From assembly GCF_010731595.1 (NCBI RefSeq), contig NZ_AP022582.1, positions 620,001 to 684,000 on the forward strand: a stretch of DNA of 64,000 nucleotides, given 5' to 3'. This DNA is from Mycobacterium seoulense (GTDB lineage Bacteria > Actinomycetota > Actinomycetes > Mycobacteriales > Mycobacteriaceae). Positions 29,916 to 38,128 of this stretch are shown here, piece after piece. Under the pieces are notes generated by a model. The model searched no databases, was not told the origin of the DNA, and worked only from the letters and a program-made list of their open reading frames with translations. A program made the position numbers and the translations under genes. Position 1 is the stretch's first letter. Every line of letters begins with the position of its first letter.

Positions 29916-31475
29916 TCAGGCGGGACAGTACGTGTCGGTGCCGGGGAGTTTGCCGCTGTTGACGTAGCCGATCAGCGGGGAGACCGCGCAGTTCGAGTAG
30001 ATGCTGGCGCCGTGGCCGATGCCCTGCCACATCACCCGCTTGCTGGCCGCGTTGGCGTTGATGACGGTGGCCGCCGTCGCGGCGACCCCCTCGGTGCCGA
30101 CGATCGGGTCGTTCTGCACGCCCAGCAGCAGGACGTCGACCTTCAGCGACTTCGGCGGCGCCGGCGGCGAACCGGTGGGCCAGTGCACGCATTTGACCAA
30201 GCTGAGCGCTGCGACGGTGCCGAACTGGGGGTACAGCTTGCCCCACGCCACGACCAGTTCGCGCACCCGGTCCGGGGTGGGGCGGTTGACGGCGTCGCTG
30301 CAGGAGTTGACGAATTGGCCGTCGGAGTCCTCGGTGGCGTCGGCGTGGTTGATCAGGCTGGTCAGTTGGTTGGTGTCCCCGGAGCGGGCGGCGGCCAGCG
30401 CGTTGGCCAGGCTGGTGGTGGCGTTGACGCGCCCGCCGGAGGGGAAGCCCAGCGCGACGGTGATGGCGCTGGCCAGCTGGGCCACCGACGCGCCGGCGGG
30501 CCCCTTGCCGGCGCGGGCGTCGGCCAGCAGCCCGCTGACGGCGCCCTTCGGGTCGGGGCCCAGCGCACAGTTCACCGCGAGGCACTGGGCGGCGAACGCG
30601 TCGAGCGCGGCCTGCTGGCCCTTGACCTGTTGTTCGGCGGCGGCTTCGGCGTTGACCCCCAACGCAATTGGCGAGTCGAGGATCAGCCGGGCGACCTTGT
30701 CGGGGCGCGCCGCTGCGTAGGCCAGCGCCACCTGCGCGCCGTTGCCGATTCCGACCAGCGCGACCGCGGGTACGTCCCACAGCGTCCGCAAGCGCTCGAT
30801 GTCCGAGGCGGCGTGGGCGTTGTCGTAGGCGGACGCGCCGGGCGCGATGGCGTCGGTGCAGTTGGTGGTGGCGGTGTTCGCGACGTCGGACAGGTTGGCG
30901 ACGGGGTCGTCGCCGGTTTGGAACTGCGCCTGGTCGCGCATGATCTGGCGGTCGGAGCTGTCCCGGCAGTCGATCGGGTTGGACATGCCCATGCCGCGAC
31001 GGTCGACGGCGACGATCGGTCGGGTCTGCAGCACGTCGGCGCCGCCGCGCGACAGCCAGACCGGCAACTGCACCGAGGACGGCAGATCGGACCCGGTGGT
31101 CAAGACCAGCGGGCCCGCGTCGCGCGGGGTCTGGTTCGAGCGGGCGCGGACCACCCCGACGCTGACGGTGCCGGTCCCACCGCCGTTCGGGTCCAGGTCC
31201 GCGTCGTAGTTCGCGCAATCCAGCTGGACGCCGGCGGCGGGCGGGATCGCGGCGTCACCGAAAACCTTCGACGTGCAGTCGTGCCACGGCAGGTCGTTCT
31301 TGGGGGCCGCGATCGGTGGCGGGCCGGCGGCCGGTGGCTTGGCCGTCGTCGCCCCTTGGGGCCGGGCACCGGAATCGGTGGCGAAGCGCGGGTCGGCGGC
31401 CAGCCCCGGGACGCAGCCGGCGACCACGGTGGTCACCGCAACCAAGACCGTGGCGAGCGTGATCTGCCGACTCAT
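29916..31475 (-). CDS. Secreted lipoprotein alpha/beta hydrolase (TAP-like)
   Basis: A 519-residue exported protein matching Rv2672. The N-terminus MSRQITLATVLVAVTTVVAG with a following Cys (lipobox VVAGC) predicts a lipoprotein. A TAP-like peptidase/hydrolase fold follows. The nucleophile elbow is ALVGIGNGAQVALAYAA, where the expected Ser appears as Asn in GIGNGAQ, so catalysis is uncertain. Late Asp and His of a triad are plausible in VLLGVQNDPIVG and GIGHGASIYSNC. It lies just downstream of the RibD-like gene. Confidence 0.85.
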   Translation of the reverse strand: MSRQITLATVLVAVTTVVAGCVPGLAADPRFATDSGARPQGATTAKPPAAGPPPIAAPKNDLPWHDCTSKVFGDAAIPPAAGVQLDCANYDADLDPNGGGTGTVSVGVVRARSNQTPRDAGPLVLTTGSDLPSSVQLPVWLSRGGADVLQTRPIVAVDRRGMGMSNPIDCRDSSDRQIMRDQAQFQTGDDPVANLSDVANTATTNCTDAIAPGASAYDNAHAASDIERLRTLWDVPAVALVGIGNGAQVALAYAAARPDKVARLILDSPIALGVNAEAAAEQQVKGQQAALDAFAAQCLAVNCALGPDPKGAVSGLLADARAGKGPAGASVAQLASAITVALGFPSGGRVNATTSLANALAAARSGDTNQLTSLINHADATEDSDGQFVNSCSDAVNRPTPDRVRELVVAWGKLYPQFGTVAALSLVKCVHWPTGSPPAPPKSLKVDVLLLGVQNDPIVGTEGVAATAATVINANAASKRVMWQGIGHGASIYSNCAVSPLIGYVNSGKLPGTDTYCPA

Positions 31476-31489
31476 GTCGACCACAGTAG

Positions 31490-32251
31490 CTAGGCCTTGA
31501 CGTAACGGGTGTAGAGGTAACCGGCGCCGTCGGTCAAGACGTGGGCACAGCGCATCCGGGTGAGCAGCTGGCTGGGGCCCGTGGCGATGCGTCGGGCGAG
31601 GCCGCCGACGATGTAGGGCGCGATGGTCAGGCAGAGCTCGTCGAGCATGTCGCGCCGGATCAACGAATCGAGCAGCATCGGCCCGCCCTCGGTCAAGATG
31701 CGGTGCATTCCGCGATCGCCGAGGGTTGCCAGCATGGCGGCCTCGTCGACCGCGCCGGGGTCGTCGCCGGAGCAGTCGATGACCTCACACAGGTCGGCGA
31801 GCAGCCGGCGCGCCGGGGCCGCCGCCGCGGCACAGGTGAGCACCAGCGGCGGCACCTCGGTCCGGGTGAACACGGCCATGTCGCGGTCCAGGCGACCCGA
31901 CCTGGTGACGATCGCCAATTGCGGCACCTCGCTTTGCCCGCGGGCCTGCCGCCGCTGCCGCTGGGCCGCGCTCAGCTGGGCGCCGGAATAGCCCTCGACC
32001 CGCACGGTGCCCGCGCCGACCACGATGACGTCGGCGAGCTCGCGCAGCAGGTTGAAGACGAACCGGTCGCCGGGGCCGCCCATGGTCCCGCTGCTGCCGC
32101 CGGAAGTGGCCCCGCCGTCCACGCTGGCGATGAAGTTGGCGCGCACCCAGGTCCCGTCGCGTTCGGGATAGTCGTAGAGCCCGGGGACTTCTCCGTCGGT
32201 GAGTTCGCGTACCGATCCGAGCAGCGACAGCGGCGTCTCGGGAAGACCCAT
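31490..32251 (-). CDS. RibD C-terminal-domain reductase
   Basis: A 253-residue NADPH-dependent reductase of the RibD/DHFR-like fold, matching Rv2671. Key segments are RANFIASVDGGATSGGSSG, FNLLRELADVIVVGAGTVR and MHRILTEGGPMLLDSLI. Overproduction of the M. tuberculosis homologue can substitute for dihydrofolate reductase; this is family knowledge. It lacks the deaminase half of full RibD. It lies 15 bases upstream of the lipoprotein gene and is divergent from zapE. Confidence 0.88.
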   Translation of the reverse strand: MGLPETPLSLLGSVRELTDGEVPGLYDYPERDGTWVRANFIASVDGGATSGGSSGTMGGPGDRFVFNLLRELADVIVVGAGTVRVEGYSGAQLSAAQRQRRQARGQSEVPQLAIVTRSGRLDRDMAVFTRTEVPPLVLTCAAAAAPARRLLADLCEVIDCSGDDPGAVDEAAMLATLGDRGMHRILTEGGPMLLDSLIRRDMLDELCLTIAPYIVGGLARRIATGPSQLLTRMRCAHVLTDGAGYLYTRYVKA

Positions 32252-32273
32252 GGGGTTGATTGCAGCACGCCGC

Positions 32274-32279
32274 TACAGT
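32274..32279 (+). promoter_or_regulatory. -10 element of zapE, possible leaderless start
   Basis: TACAGT ends six bases before the zapE ATG, with no Shine-Dalgarno between, which fits a leaderless transcript. Confidence 0.5.
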
Positions 32280-32285
32280 TCTGGC

Positions 32286-33347
32286 ATGCACGGGTCCCCT
32301 TCCCGCCGGGTGGCGCGCCTGGTGGACCGGCATCCGACCGTGTCGCCGGAGCGGCTGATCGCTCAATTGAGGCCGCCCCCAACGTTCGCCGACGTGAGCT
32401 TCGCGACTTATCAACCCGATCCGGCCGAGCCGACCCAGTCGGCCGCCGTGGCGGCGTGCCAGGACTTCTGCCGAGAGGCCGTGCAGCGCCGCGCGGGCCG
32501 GCGAAAGCTGTTGGGCCGACGGGCGGTGTTGCCCGGGGTCGGGTTGTACCTGGACGGGGGGTTCGGGGTGGGCAAGACGCACCTGCTGGCGTCGGCCTAC
32601 TACGCGCTGCCCGGCGAGGGACCGGAGCCGCCAAGTCCCAAGGCGTTCGCGACATTTGGGGAGCTGACCCAGCTGGCCGGGGTGTTCGGTTTCGCCGAAT
32701 GCGTCGACCTGCTGGCCGGTTACACGGCGGTGTGCATCGACGAGTTCGAGCTCGATGACCCCGGCAACACCACCCTGATCTCGCGGCTGCTCTCGTCGCT
32801 GGTCGAGCGGGGGGTGTCGGTGGCCGCCACTTCCAACACGCTGCCCGAGCAGCTCGGCGAGGGCCGGTTCGCCGCGCAGGACTTCCTGCGCGAGATCAAC
32901 ACGCTGGCAAGCATTTTCACCACCGTGCGGATCGAAGGGCCCGACTACCGGCACCGTGGGCTGCCGCCGGCGCCCCAGCCGCTGTCGGACGAAGAGGTGG
33001 CCGCGCGCGCGGCGCGGGCCGACGGGGCGACGCTGGACGATTTCGACGCGTTGTGCGCGCACCTGGCCACCATGCACCCGTCGCGGTACCTGACCCTGAT
33101 CGAGGGGGTGACTGCGGTGTTCTTGACCGGCGTGCACCGCATCGACGACCAGAACGTGGCGCTGCGCCTGGTGGCGCTGACCGACCGGCTGTATGACGCC
33201 GGCATCCCGGTGGTCGCGGCGGGCGACAAGCTGGACACCATCTTCAGCCCGGAGATGCTCGCCGGGGGCTACCGAAAGAAGTACCTGCGGGCCATGTCTC
33301 GGCTCGTGGCGCTGACCGCCGGGATCAGCGAAGGGTGCGGGTCATGA
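32286..33347 (+). CDS. zapE: Cell division protein ZapE / AFG1-like ATPase
   Basis: AAA-type ATPase of 353 residues matching Rv2670c. The Walker A is LDGGFGVGKTHLLASAYYA and the Walker B is AVCIDEFELDD. A sensor-like ATSNTLPEQL and arginine finger region FLREINTLAS follow. ZapE acts at the Z-ring in E. coli; that role is not proven in mycobacteria. Its 3' end overlaps the convergent GNAT gene by 23 bases. Confidence 0.89.
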   Translation: MHGSPSRRVARLVDRHPTVSPERLIAQLRPPPTFADVSFATYQPDPAEPTQSAAVAACQDFCREAVQRRAGRRKLLGRRAVLPGVGLYLDGGFGVGKTHLLASAYYALPGEGPEPPSPKAFATFGELTQLAGVFGFAECVDLLAGYTAVCIDEFELDDPGNTTLISRLLSSLVERGVSVAATSNTLPEQLGEGRFAAQDFLREINTLASIFTTVRIEGPDYRHRGLPPAPQPLSDEEVAARAARADGATLDDFDALCAHLATMHPSRYLTLIEGVTAVFLTGVHRIDDQNVALRLVALTDRLYDAGIPVVAAGDKLDTIFSPEMLAGGYRKKYLRAMSRLVALTAGISEGCGS

Positions 33348-33837
33348 TGAAGTCGTTCTCGTGGCTGGCGCCCACCCGAAAGATTCTGGTGCCGCTGATC
33401 GCGAAGCCGCTCCTGGTATAGAAGCGTTGCGCGCGTCGATTGGCCTGGTTGACCCCCAGCCATACGCGGCCCGCGCCCCATTCGCCGGCGGTGGCCAGCG
33501 CGAGGTCCATCAGCGCGGTCGCGACCCCGGTGCCGTGGTGCTCGTGCGCAACGTAGATCTTGGAGAGCTCGACGTCGTCGTCGCTGCCGCGAATCAGCAT
33601 GGCGTAACCGATGATTCGGTCGTCGTGCGTCGCGGTGAGGACGGTGCGCTGCGGGTCGGCGAGGTACTCGGCGAAGCGGTCGGCCGACAGGTTGGCGCCG
33701 ACGAACGCCGCGATGTTCTCGGGCGCCATCGAGGCCGGGCACGCCAACGGGAATGTGCGCGCGGCGATATCGGCAAGCTGTCGGACGTCAACGGAGTCCG
33801 TCGTGGCGACGCGTACGGTGCGGGTCAGAGGTTCCAC
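33325..33837 (-). CDS. GNAT family N-acetyltransferase
   Basis: A 170-residue acetyltransferase matching Rv2669. The acetyl-CoA loop is EHHGTGVATALMDLAL (Q/R-x-x-G-x-G/A pattern), followed by VWLGVNQANRRAQRFYTRSGF, a typical motif B. The substrate is unknown. It starts with GTG at 33837, overlapping the end of the exported-protein gene upstream by 13 bases, so the two may be co-transcribed. Confidence 0.85.
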   Translation of the reverse strand: MEPLTRTVRVATTDSVDVRQLADIAARTFPLACPASMAPENIAAFVGANLSADRFAEYLADPQRTVLTATHDDRIIGYAMLIRGSDDDVELSKIYVAHEHHGTGVATALMDLALATAGEWGAGRVWLGVNQANRRAQRFYTRSGFAISGTRIFRVGASHENDFIMTRTLR

Positions 33838-34358
33838 TGCGCGAGGTGGTAGCCCGTCTTCCTGTCCAGCAGCACCACGGTGGAGACGGGATCGCGGTAG
33901 GCGTCCCAATACACTTCGCCGCGCACGACCGCACCGTTGGGGGCGTTGGTCAGCACGTTGTCCAGCGCGTCGGGTGCGTCGGTGGCCCGCGGCTTGTAGG
34001 CGTCGGCGAACGGGGTCACGCCGTCGAAGCTGAACGCGGTCGCCATGACGAACGGATTGGGCACCCGGACCGCGTGGACGACCACGTCGGCGCGCTCAAC
34101 CGTGCTGCCCGGGAAGCCCTTATAGGTGCCTTCGCGGGTGTAGCCGAACCCGGGGGGCGGATCGCAGGGAGACACGCCGGCCACGGTCACGTCGGCGACG
34201 TAGGTGCCGGTGTCCACCCGCAGGGTGTCACCGATGTGGCCGATGGGGGCGTCACCGGCCCAGGCGCGGGGAACGGGAAGCACCGCGACGGCGGTGACGC
34301 TCGCCGCGGCGACGAGAAACGCGGACACGACGATCAACCAGCGGTGCATCTTCGCCAC
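33825..34358 (-). CDS. Exported protein (Rv2668-like)
   Basis: A 177-residue secreted protein. The signal peptide is VAKMHRWLIVVSAFLVAAAS and onward, with likely cleavage after PRAWA. The mature part is a beta-rich domain of about 145 residues with one Cys in SPCDPPPGF. The GTG at 34358 has a strong AGGAGG seven bases upstream and is preferred to the ATG at 34349. No enzyme motif is seen. It is located between clpC2 and the GNAT gene on the same strand. Confidence 0.83.
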   Translation of the reverse strand: MAKMHRWLIVVSAFLVAAASVTAVAVLPVPRAWAGDAPIGHIGDTLRVDTGTYVADVTVAGVSPCDPPPGFGYTREGTYKGFPGSTVERADVVVHAVRVPNPFVMATAFSFDGVTPFADAYKPRATDAPDALDNVLTNAPNGAVVRGEVYWDAYRDPVSTVVLLDRKTGYHLAQWNL

Positions 34359-34444
34359 GTCTTCGCCTCCTAGGCGCCCGGGGAAGGGGACCATCGAATG
34401 ATCGCACACGCGGTCATGCGGCCGGGAGGGGTCGATGACACCGG

Positions 34445-35191
34445 TCACCCGTCCGCGCGGACGCCCGCGCCGCCCCCGAGCGATTCCAGCGCCTTGATCA
34501 AATCGGCCTCGACGCGGCCCTTGTCCACGCCGCATCGGCGCAGCGGTCCTTCCTCGGGCGAGGAGTCCTGAAGCTCGAGCAGCGCCAGCAGCATGTGTTC
34601 GGTCCCGATGTAGTTGTGGCCCAGCCGAAGTGCTTCCCGGAAGGTCAGCTCGAGGGCTTTGCGTGCCGGGCCGCTGAACGGGATCAGGTCGGGGGTCTCG
34701 GCGCCGGCCGGGGGCAGGTTGACGGCGGCGCGCAGGGCGTCGGTGTCGACGTTTTGCAGGCGCAGCAGCACGGTGGCCAGGGCGGCCGGATCGCTGAGCA
34801 CGCCGAGCAGCAGGTGATCGGGCGTGATCTCGTCGTTGGCCGCCTCGTGCGCGGCGTTCTGGGCCGCCACCACCGCACCCCGCGCTCGCGGGGTGAAGCG
34901 GCTGAAGCCCTGCTCGGGATCCAGGACGGCGGCCTCGGCGCGTGGCACGAACCGCTTCTGGGCCGCCTGTTTGGTGACGCCCATGCTCTTGCCGATGTCG
35001 GTCCACGACGCGCCGGAGCGGCGTGCCTGGTCCACGAAGTGCCCGATCAGGTGGTCCGCCACCTCACCCAGATGCTCGGCGGCCAGCACGGCGTCGGCCA
35101 GTTGGTCCAGCGCGTCGGTGTGCACCGATTTGATGGCGTTGATCAGCTCGTCGAGGCGGACGGGGTGGGCGATGCGGGTCGGGTCAGCCAT
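34445..35191 (-). CDS. clpC2: ClpC2, ClpC1-N-domain-like protein with HTH
   Basis: A 248-residue protein without ATPase domains, matching Rv2667. The N-terminal part (about 10-85) has a helix-turn-helix pattern, SWTDIGKSMGVTKQAAQKRF. The C-terminal part (about 95-240) is a ClpC-type N-domain with the two repeats DEITPDHLLLGVLSDPAA and LRLGHNYIGTEHMLLALLEL. ClpC2 is reported to shield ClpC1 by binding cyclomarin-type antibiotics, and I recall reports that it represses its own gene. A palindromic operator upstream agrees with this. Confidence 0.93.
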   Translation of the reverse strand: MADPTRIAHPVRLDELINAIKSVHTDALDQLADAVLAAEHLGEVADHLIGHFVDQARRSGASWTDIGKSMGVTKQAAQKRFVPRAEAAVLDPEQGFSRFTPRARGAVVAAQNAAHEAANDEITPDHLLLGVLSDPAALATVLLRLQNVDTDALRAAVNLPPAGAETPDLIPFSGPARKALELTFREALRLGHNYIGTEHMLLALLELQDSSPEEGPLRRCGVDKGRVEADLIKALESLGGGAGVRADG

Positions 35192-35194
35192 GGC

Positions 35195-35239
35195 GTCAAC
35201 GGTAGGTTGACACCATGATGGTGTCAACCGCGGGTTGAC
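35195..35239. promoter_or_regulatory. Four-half-site operator upstream of clpC2
   Basis: Half-sites alternate in orientation: GTCAAC (35195-35200), GTTGAC (35206-35211), GTCAAC (35223-35228) and GTTGAC (35234-35239). The middle two lie in a perfect 12-bp inverted repeat around a single centre base at 35217 (35205-35229). The array begins four bases before the clpC2 ATG and stretches into the gap to the divergent DUF732 gene. ClpC2's own HTH is the obvious candidate binder. Confidence 0.8.
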
Positions 35240-35301
35240 GATTGTTAAAAATTGTTTCGCCAGCCGCGCACACGGCGCGGGTCTGGGACGATTTCGAATT
35301 T

Positions 35302-35634
35302 ATGAAGCTTGTTCTGACGATTTGCAGTGTTGCGGCCGTGATCGGCTTGGCCGTGCCCGCGCACGCCGACGACACCGACGACGCATTCCTCGCGTCGCTG
35401 AATTCGGCCGGCTTCACCTATAACGACCCGGAGCAGGTCATCCAGGCCGCCCACTACGTGTGCTCGGCGGCCAGCGGTGGCACGGCGATGCCGGACATCG
35501 CGAAGGCGATGACCTCCAAGGCGGCCGCGTTGACCGAGGAGAAAGCGGAAAAGTTCACCGCGATCGCGGCCAGCGCGTACTGCCCCGACGTGATCTCGTC
35601 GTCCACCCCGACGACCACCACCGCCAGCTCCTGA
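35302..35634 (+). CDS. Secreted DUF732 protein (copy 1)
   Basis: A 110-residue exported protein. The signal peptide starts MKLVLTICSVAAVIGLAVPA, with cleavage at AHA-DD. The mature domain has the DUF732 pattern: DDAFLASLNSAGFTYNDPEQ, then VCSAASGG and SAYCP, whose two Cys probably form a disulfide. A Thr/Ser tail follows. DUF732 is a small alpha-helical mycobacterial family of unknown role. It diverges from clpC2 and may share its operator region. Confidence 0.85.
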   Translation: MKLVLTICSVAAVIGLAVPAHADDTDDAFLASLNSAGFTYNDPEQVIQAAHYVCSAASGGTAMPDIAKAMTSKAAALTEEKAEKFTAIAASAYCPDVISSSTPTTTTASS

Positions 35635-35693
35635 TCGGCCGATTCGCTCCACGAGATGCGCGTCGACCGCAGCTCTGGAACGATCGGTGATCC

Positions 35694-36011
35694 GTGAGGC
35701 TTTTTCTCATCCTGCTGAGCCTTGCCGCCGTAATCGGCCTGGCTGGTCCCGCTCGCGCCGACGGCAGCGACGACGCCTTCCTCGCCACGGTTCACGCGGC
35801 CGGCCTGACCTATTCGGACCCGGATCAGGCGATTACGTCGGGCCGGTCGGTGTGCAAGTTGGTGAGCGAGGGCGCGAAGCTGTCGGACATCGTCCGGATG
35901 ATCCAGATGCTCAATCGTGGGCTTCAGGGGGACGACGCCACGCGCTTCGCGGCGATCGCCGCCAATTCGTATTGCCCTCAAGCGCTTTCGGCCTCCGACG
36001 CAGCCTCCTAG
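35694..36011 (+). CDS. Secreted DUF732 protein (copy 2)
   Basis: A 105-residue exported protein, starting with GTG (MRLFLILLSLAAVIGLAGPA, cleavage near ARADG). The mature part matches DUF732: DDAFLATVHAAGLTYSDPDQ, VCKLVSEGAKLSDIV and NSYCPQ. It lies 59 bases after copy 1 in the same orientation and is about as similar to it as other paralogues, pointing to local duplication. No function is assigned. Confidence 0.84.
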   Translation: MRLFLILLSLAAVIGLAGPARADGSDDAFLATVHAAGLTYSDPDQAITSGRSVCKLVSEGAKLSDIVRMIQMLNRGLQGDDATRFAAIAANSYCPQALSASDAAS

Positions 36012-36153
36012 CCGTCGGCGGCGGCGGGGGCCGCTTTGACATGTGATCGGCTTTTTACATATCCGCCTTCTAACGGCGGGTGAACGAAACGTGTAATCAA
36101 CAATTCGCCCATACCATTTCGGCGACGGACAGCGGCCGCAGTCGAAAGGAAGC

Positions 36154-37668
36154 ATGGGTTTGGACTTCCTTCAGCAGCAGTTGGTCGAACCCCTTAGCAA
36201 CATCCTGAATACGCACGTCCTGATCTATTTGCTGATCGGTGGCGGTGTCTATTTCACGGTGCGCACCCGTTTCATTCAGATCCGCTACTTCGGGCGCATG
36301 GTTCGCCAGCTCCGCAAAGCGCACCATTACGACGGCGGGATCTCCTCCTTCCAGGCGTTCTGCGTGGGTCTCGCGTCGCGCGTGGGTACCGGAAACATCG
36401 CCGGCGTCGCAATCGCGCTGACCGTGGGCGGGCCCGGTGCCGTCTTCTGGATGTGGGTGGTGGCGGCGGTCGGCATGGCCACCGCGGTGATCGAGGCCAC
36501 CCTGGCCCAGATCTTCAAGGTCCGCTCGGACGACGGCGCCTTCCGCGGCGGCCCCGCGTTCTACATCCAACGCGGGTTGCGGTCACGCGCCGGCGGCGTC
36601 GTCTTCGCCATGCTGTTGGTGATCACCTTCTCCACCGCCTTCAACATGGTGGAGACCAATGCGATCAGCGGGGTGTTGCAGTCGTCGCACGGCATCGGGG
36701 TGGGTTGGACGACAGTCGTTTTGGCGGGGCTGGCGGCGCCCGTGCTCTTCGGTGGGGTGCGGCGGGTCGCCCAATTCGCCGGGTCGGTCCTTCCGGTGGT
36801 GGCGCTGGTCTACACCCTGCTCGCGCTGGGAATCGTGGCCGTCAACATCACCGAGCTGCCGACGGTGATCAGGGAGATCGTCGGCGGGGCGTTCGGAGTC
36901 CGCCAAATGGCAGGCGGTTTCGCGGGCGGTGCGCTCGCCGCGATGTTCACCGGCGTCAAGCGAGGCCTATTCGCGTGCGAGGCCGGGATGGGCAGCTCGC
37001 CCAACATCGCGGGCGCCGCGACGGTGAAACATCCGGTGGAGCAGGGCCTCATCCAGTCGCTCGCCGTGTTCGTCGACACCATGGTGATCTGCACCGCGAC
37101 GGCGTTCATCGTGCTGCTGTCGGGTCCGGAAACCTACAACCCGGCGCGCCTGGGAGCGGTTGCCGGGGCGAGCCTCACCGAGTCCGCGGTCGCCGCCGAT
37201 CTCGGGTCATGGACCACGGTTCTGATGACCGCGGTGGTGTTCGTCTTCGCGTTCGCGTCGGTGCTGAGCAATTACGTGGTCGCCGAGGCCAATCTGTTCT
37301 ACCTGGGTGGCCGGCGCCTGGCGGCCAATGTGCTGAAGGTGGTCACGCTGCTGTCCATCGTGTTCGGGGCATTGGCGAAGCTGACGCTGGTGTGGGCGCT
37401 CGCCGACCTGACGATGGCGGTGATGGCGATCGCGAACCTGCTCACCATCTGCTTGCTGGGGAAGTGGGCGTTCGCTGCGCTGACGGATTACCACCGGCAG
37501 TGCGCGCAAGGCAGAGCGCCGGTTTTCATCGCCAGCGAGGCCGGCCTGCCCGGACTGCTTGACGGCGACATCTGGGAACCGGTGGAGCATCGGCAGGTCG
37601 GAGCGTTGCCCGAGTCGTTGACGATGCGCCGCCCGGCGCTGCGACCGTCCCGGGCGCCGGCGGCGTAG
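36154..37668 (+). CDS. Sodium/alanine symporter (AGCS family)
   Basis: A 504-residue transporter with about 11 membrane segments. AGCS hallmarks are seen: the first helix region with GGGVYFTVRTRFIQIRYFG, the substrate motif GLASRVGTGNIAGVAIALTV, and FACEAGMGSSPNIAGAATVK. Members import alanine or glycine with Na+. The ATG follows AAAGGAAGC. The C-terminal about 45 residues are charged and Arg/Pro-rich. It sits between DUF732 copies 2 and 3; no linked metabolic gene is seen. Confidence 0.9.
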   Translation: MGLDFLQQQLVEPLSNILNTHVLIYLLIGGGVYFTVRTRFIQIRYFGRMVRQLRKAHHYDGGISSFQAFCVGLASRVGTGNIAGVAIALTVGGPGAVFWMWVVAAVGMATAVIEATLAQIFKVRSDDGAFRGGPAFYIQRGLRSRAGGVVFAMLLVITFSTAFNMVETNAISGVLQSSHGIGVGWTTVVLAGLAAPVLFGGVRRVAQFAGSVLPVVALVYTLLALGIVAVNITELPTVIREIVGGAFGVRQMAGGFAGGALAAMFTGVKRGLFACEAGMGSSPNIAGAATVKHPVEQGLIQSLAVFVDTMVICTATAFIVLLSGPETYNPARLGAVAGASLTESAVAADLGSWTTVLMTAVVFVFAFASVLSNYVVAEANLFYLGGRRLAANVLKVVTLLSIVFGALAKLTLVWALADLTMAVMAIANLLTICLLGKWAFAALTDYHRQCAQGRAPVFIASEAGLPGLLDGDIWEPVEHRQVGALPESLTMRRPALRPSRAPAA

Positions 37669-37752
37669 CCGGTTCGCGGGCGGTGAGAGTTCACCGGCCG
37701 TTTGCCCGGCGAGGTGCGATTCGCCGACGGGTCTGCGACAATCGCTTGCGTT

Positions 37753-38097
37753 ATGCGATTCCTAGTGGCTTTGGCGAGCGCCGCCGCCCTGATCGGTCTG
37801 GCCGCCCCCGCGTCTGCCGACATCGATAACGATCAGGACTTCCTCAAAGACCTGCGAGACGCCGGCATCACTTATCAGGATGGCGGCAACGCGATCACCA
37901 TCGGCAAGTCGGTGTGTGACCTGCTCGACGACGGGCAGTCGTCCGCGGAGATCGTGACGCAACTTCGCAACCAGAACCCGGCGTTCCAGGGTGCCAGCGC
38001 GGCCAAGTTCACGTACCTGGCCGCGTCGCACTACTGCCCGAAGTACATAACCGGCGAGGACCGCGGCCCGAAACCGGAAGGTGCGCAGGGCAACTGA
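37753..38097 (+). CDS. Secreted DUF732 protein (copy 3)
   Basis: A 114-residue exported protein. The signal peptide MRFLVALASAAALIGLAAPA is cleaved near SADID. The DUF732 core reads DQDFLKDLRDAGITYQDGGN, VCDLLDDGQSSAEIV and SHYCPK. The tail EDRGPKPEGAQGN is polar. It is convergent with the CDF transporter gene. Role unknown. Confidence 0.84.
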   Translation: MRFLVALASAAALIGLAAPASADIDNDQDFLKDLRDAGITYQDGGNAITIGKSVCDLLDDGQSSAEIVTQLRNQNPAFQGASAAKFTYLAASHYCPKYITGEDRGPKPEGAQGN

Positions 38098-38128
38098 CGG
38101 CTCAGGCTGACGCCTGGACCGCGTTCGC

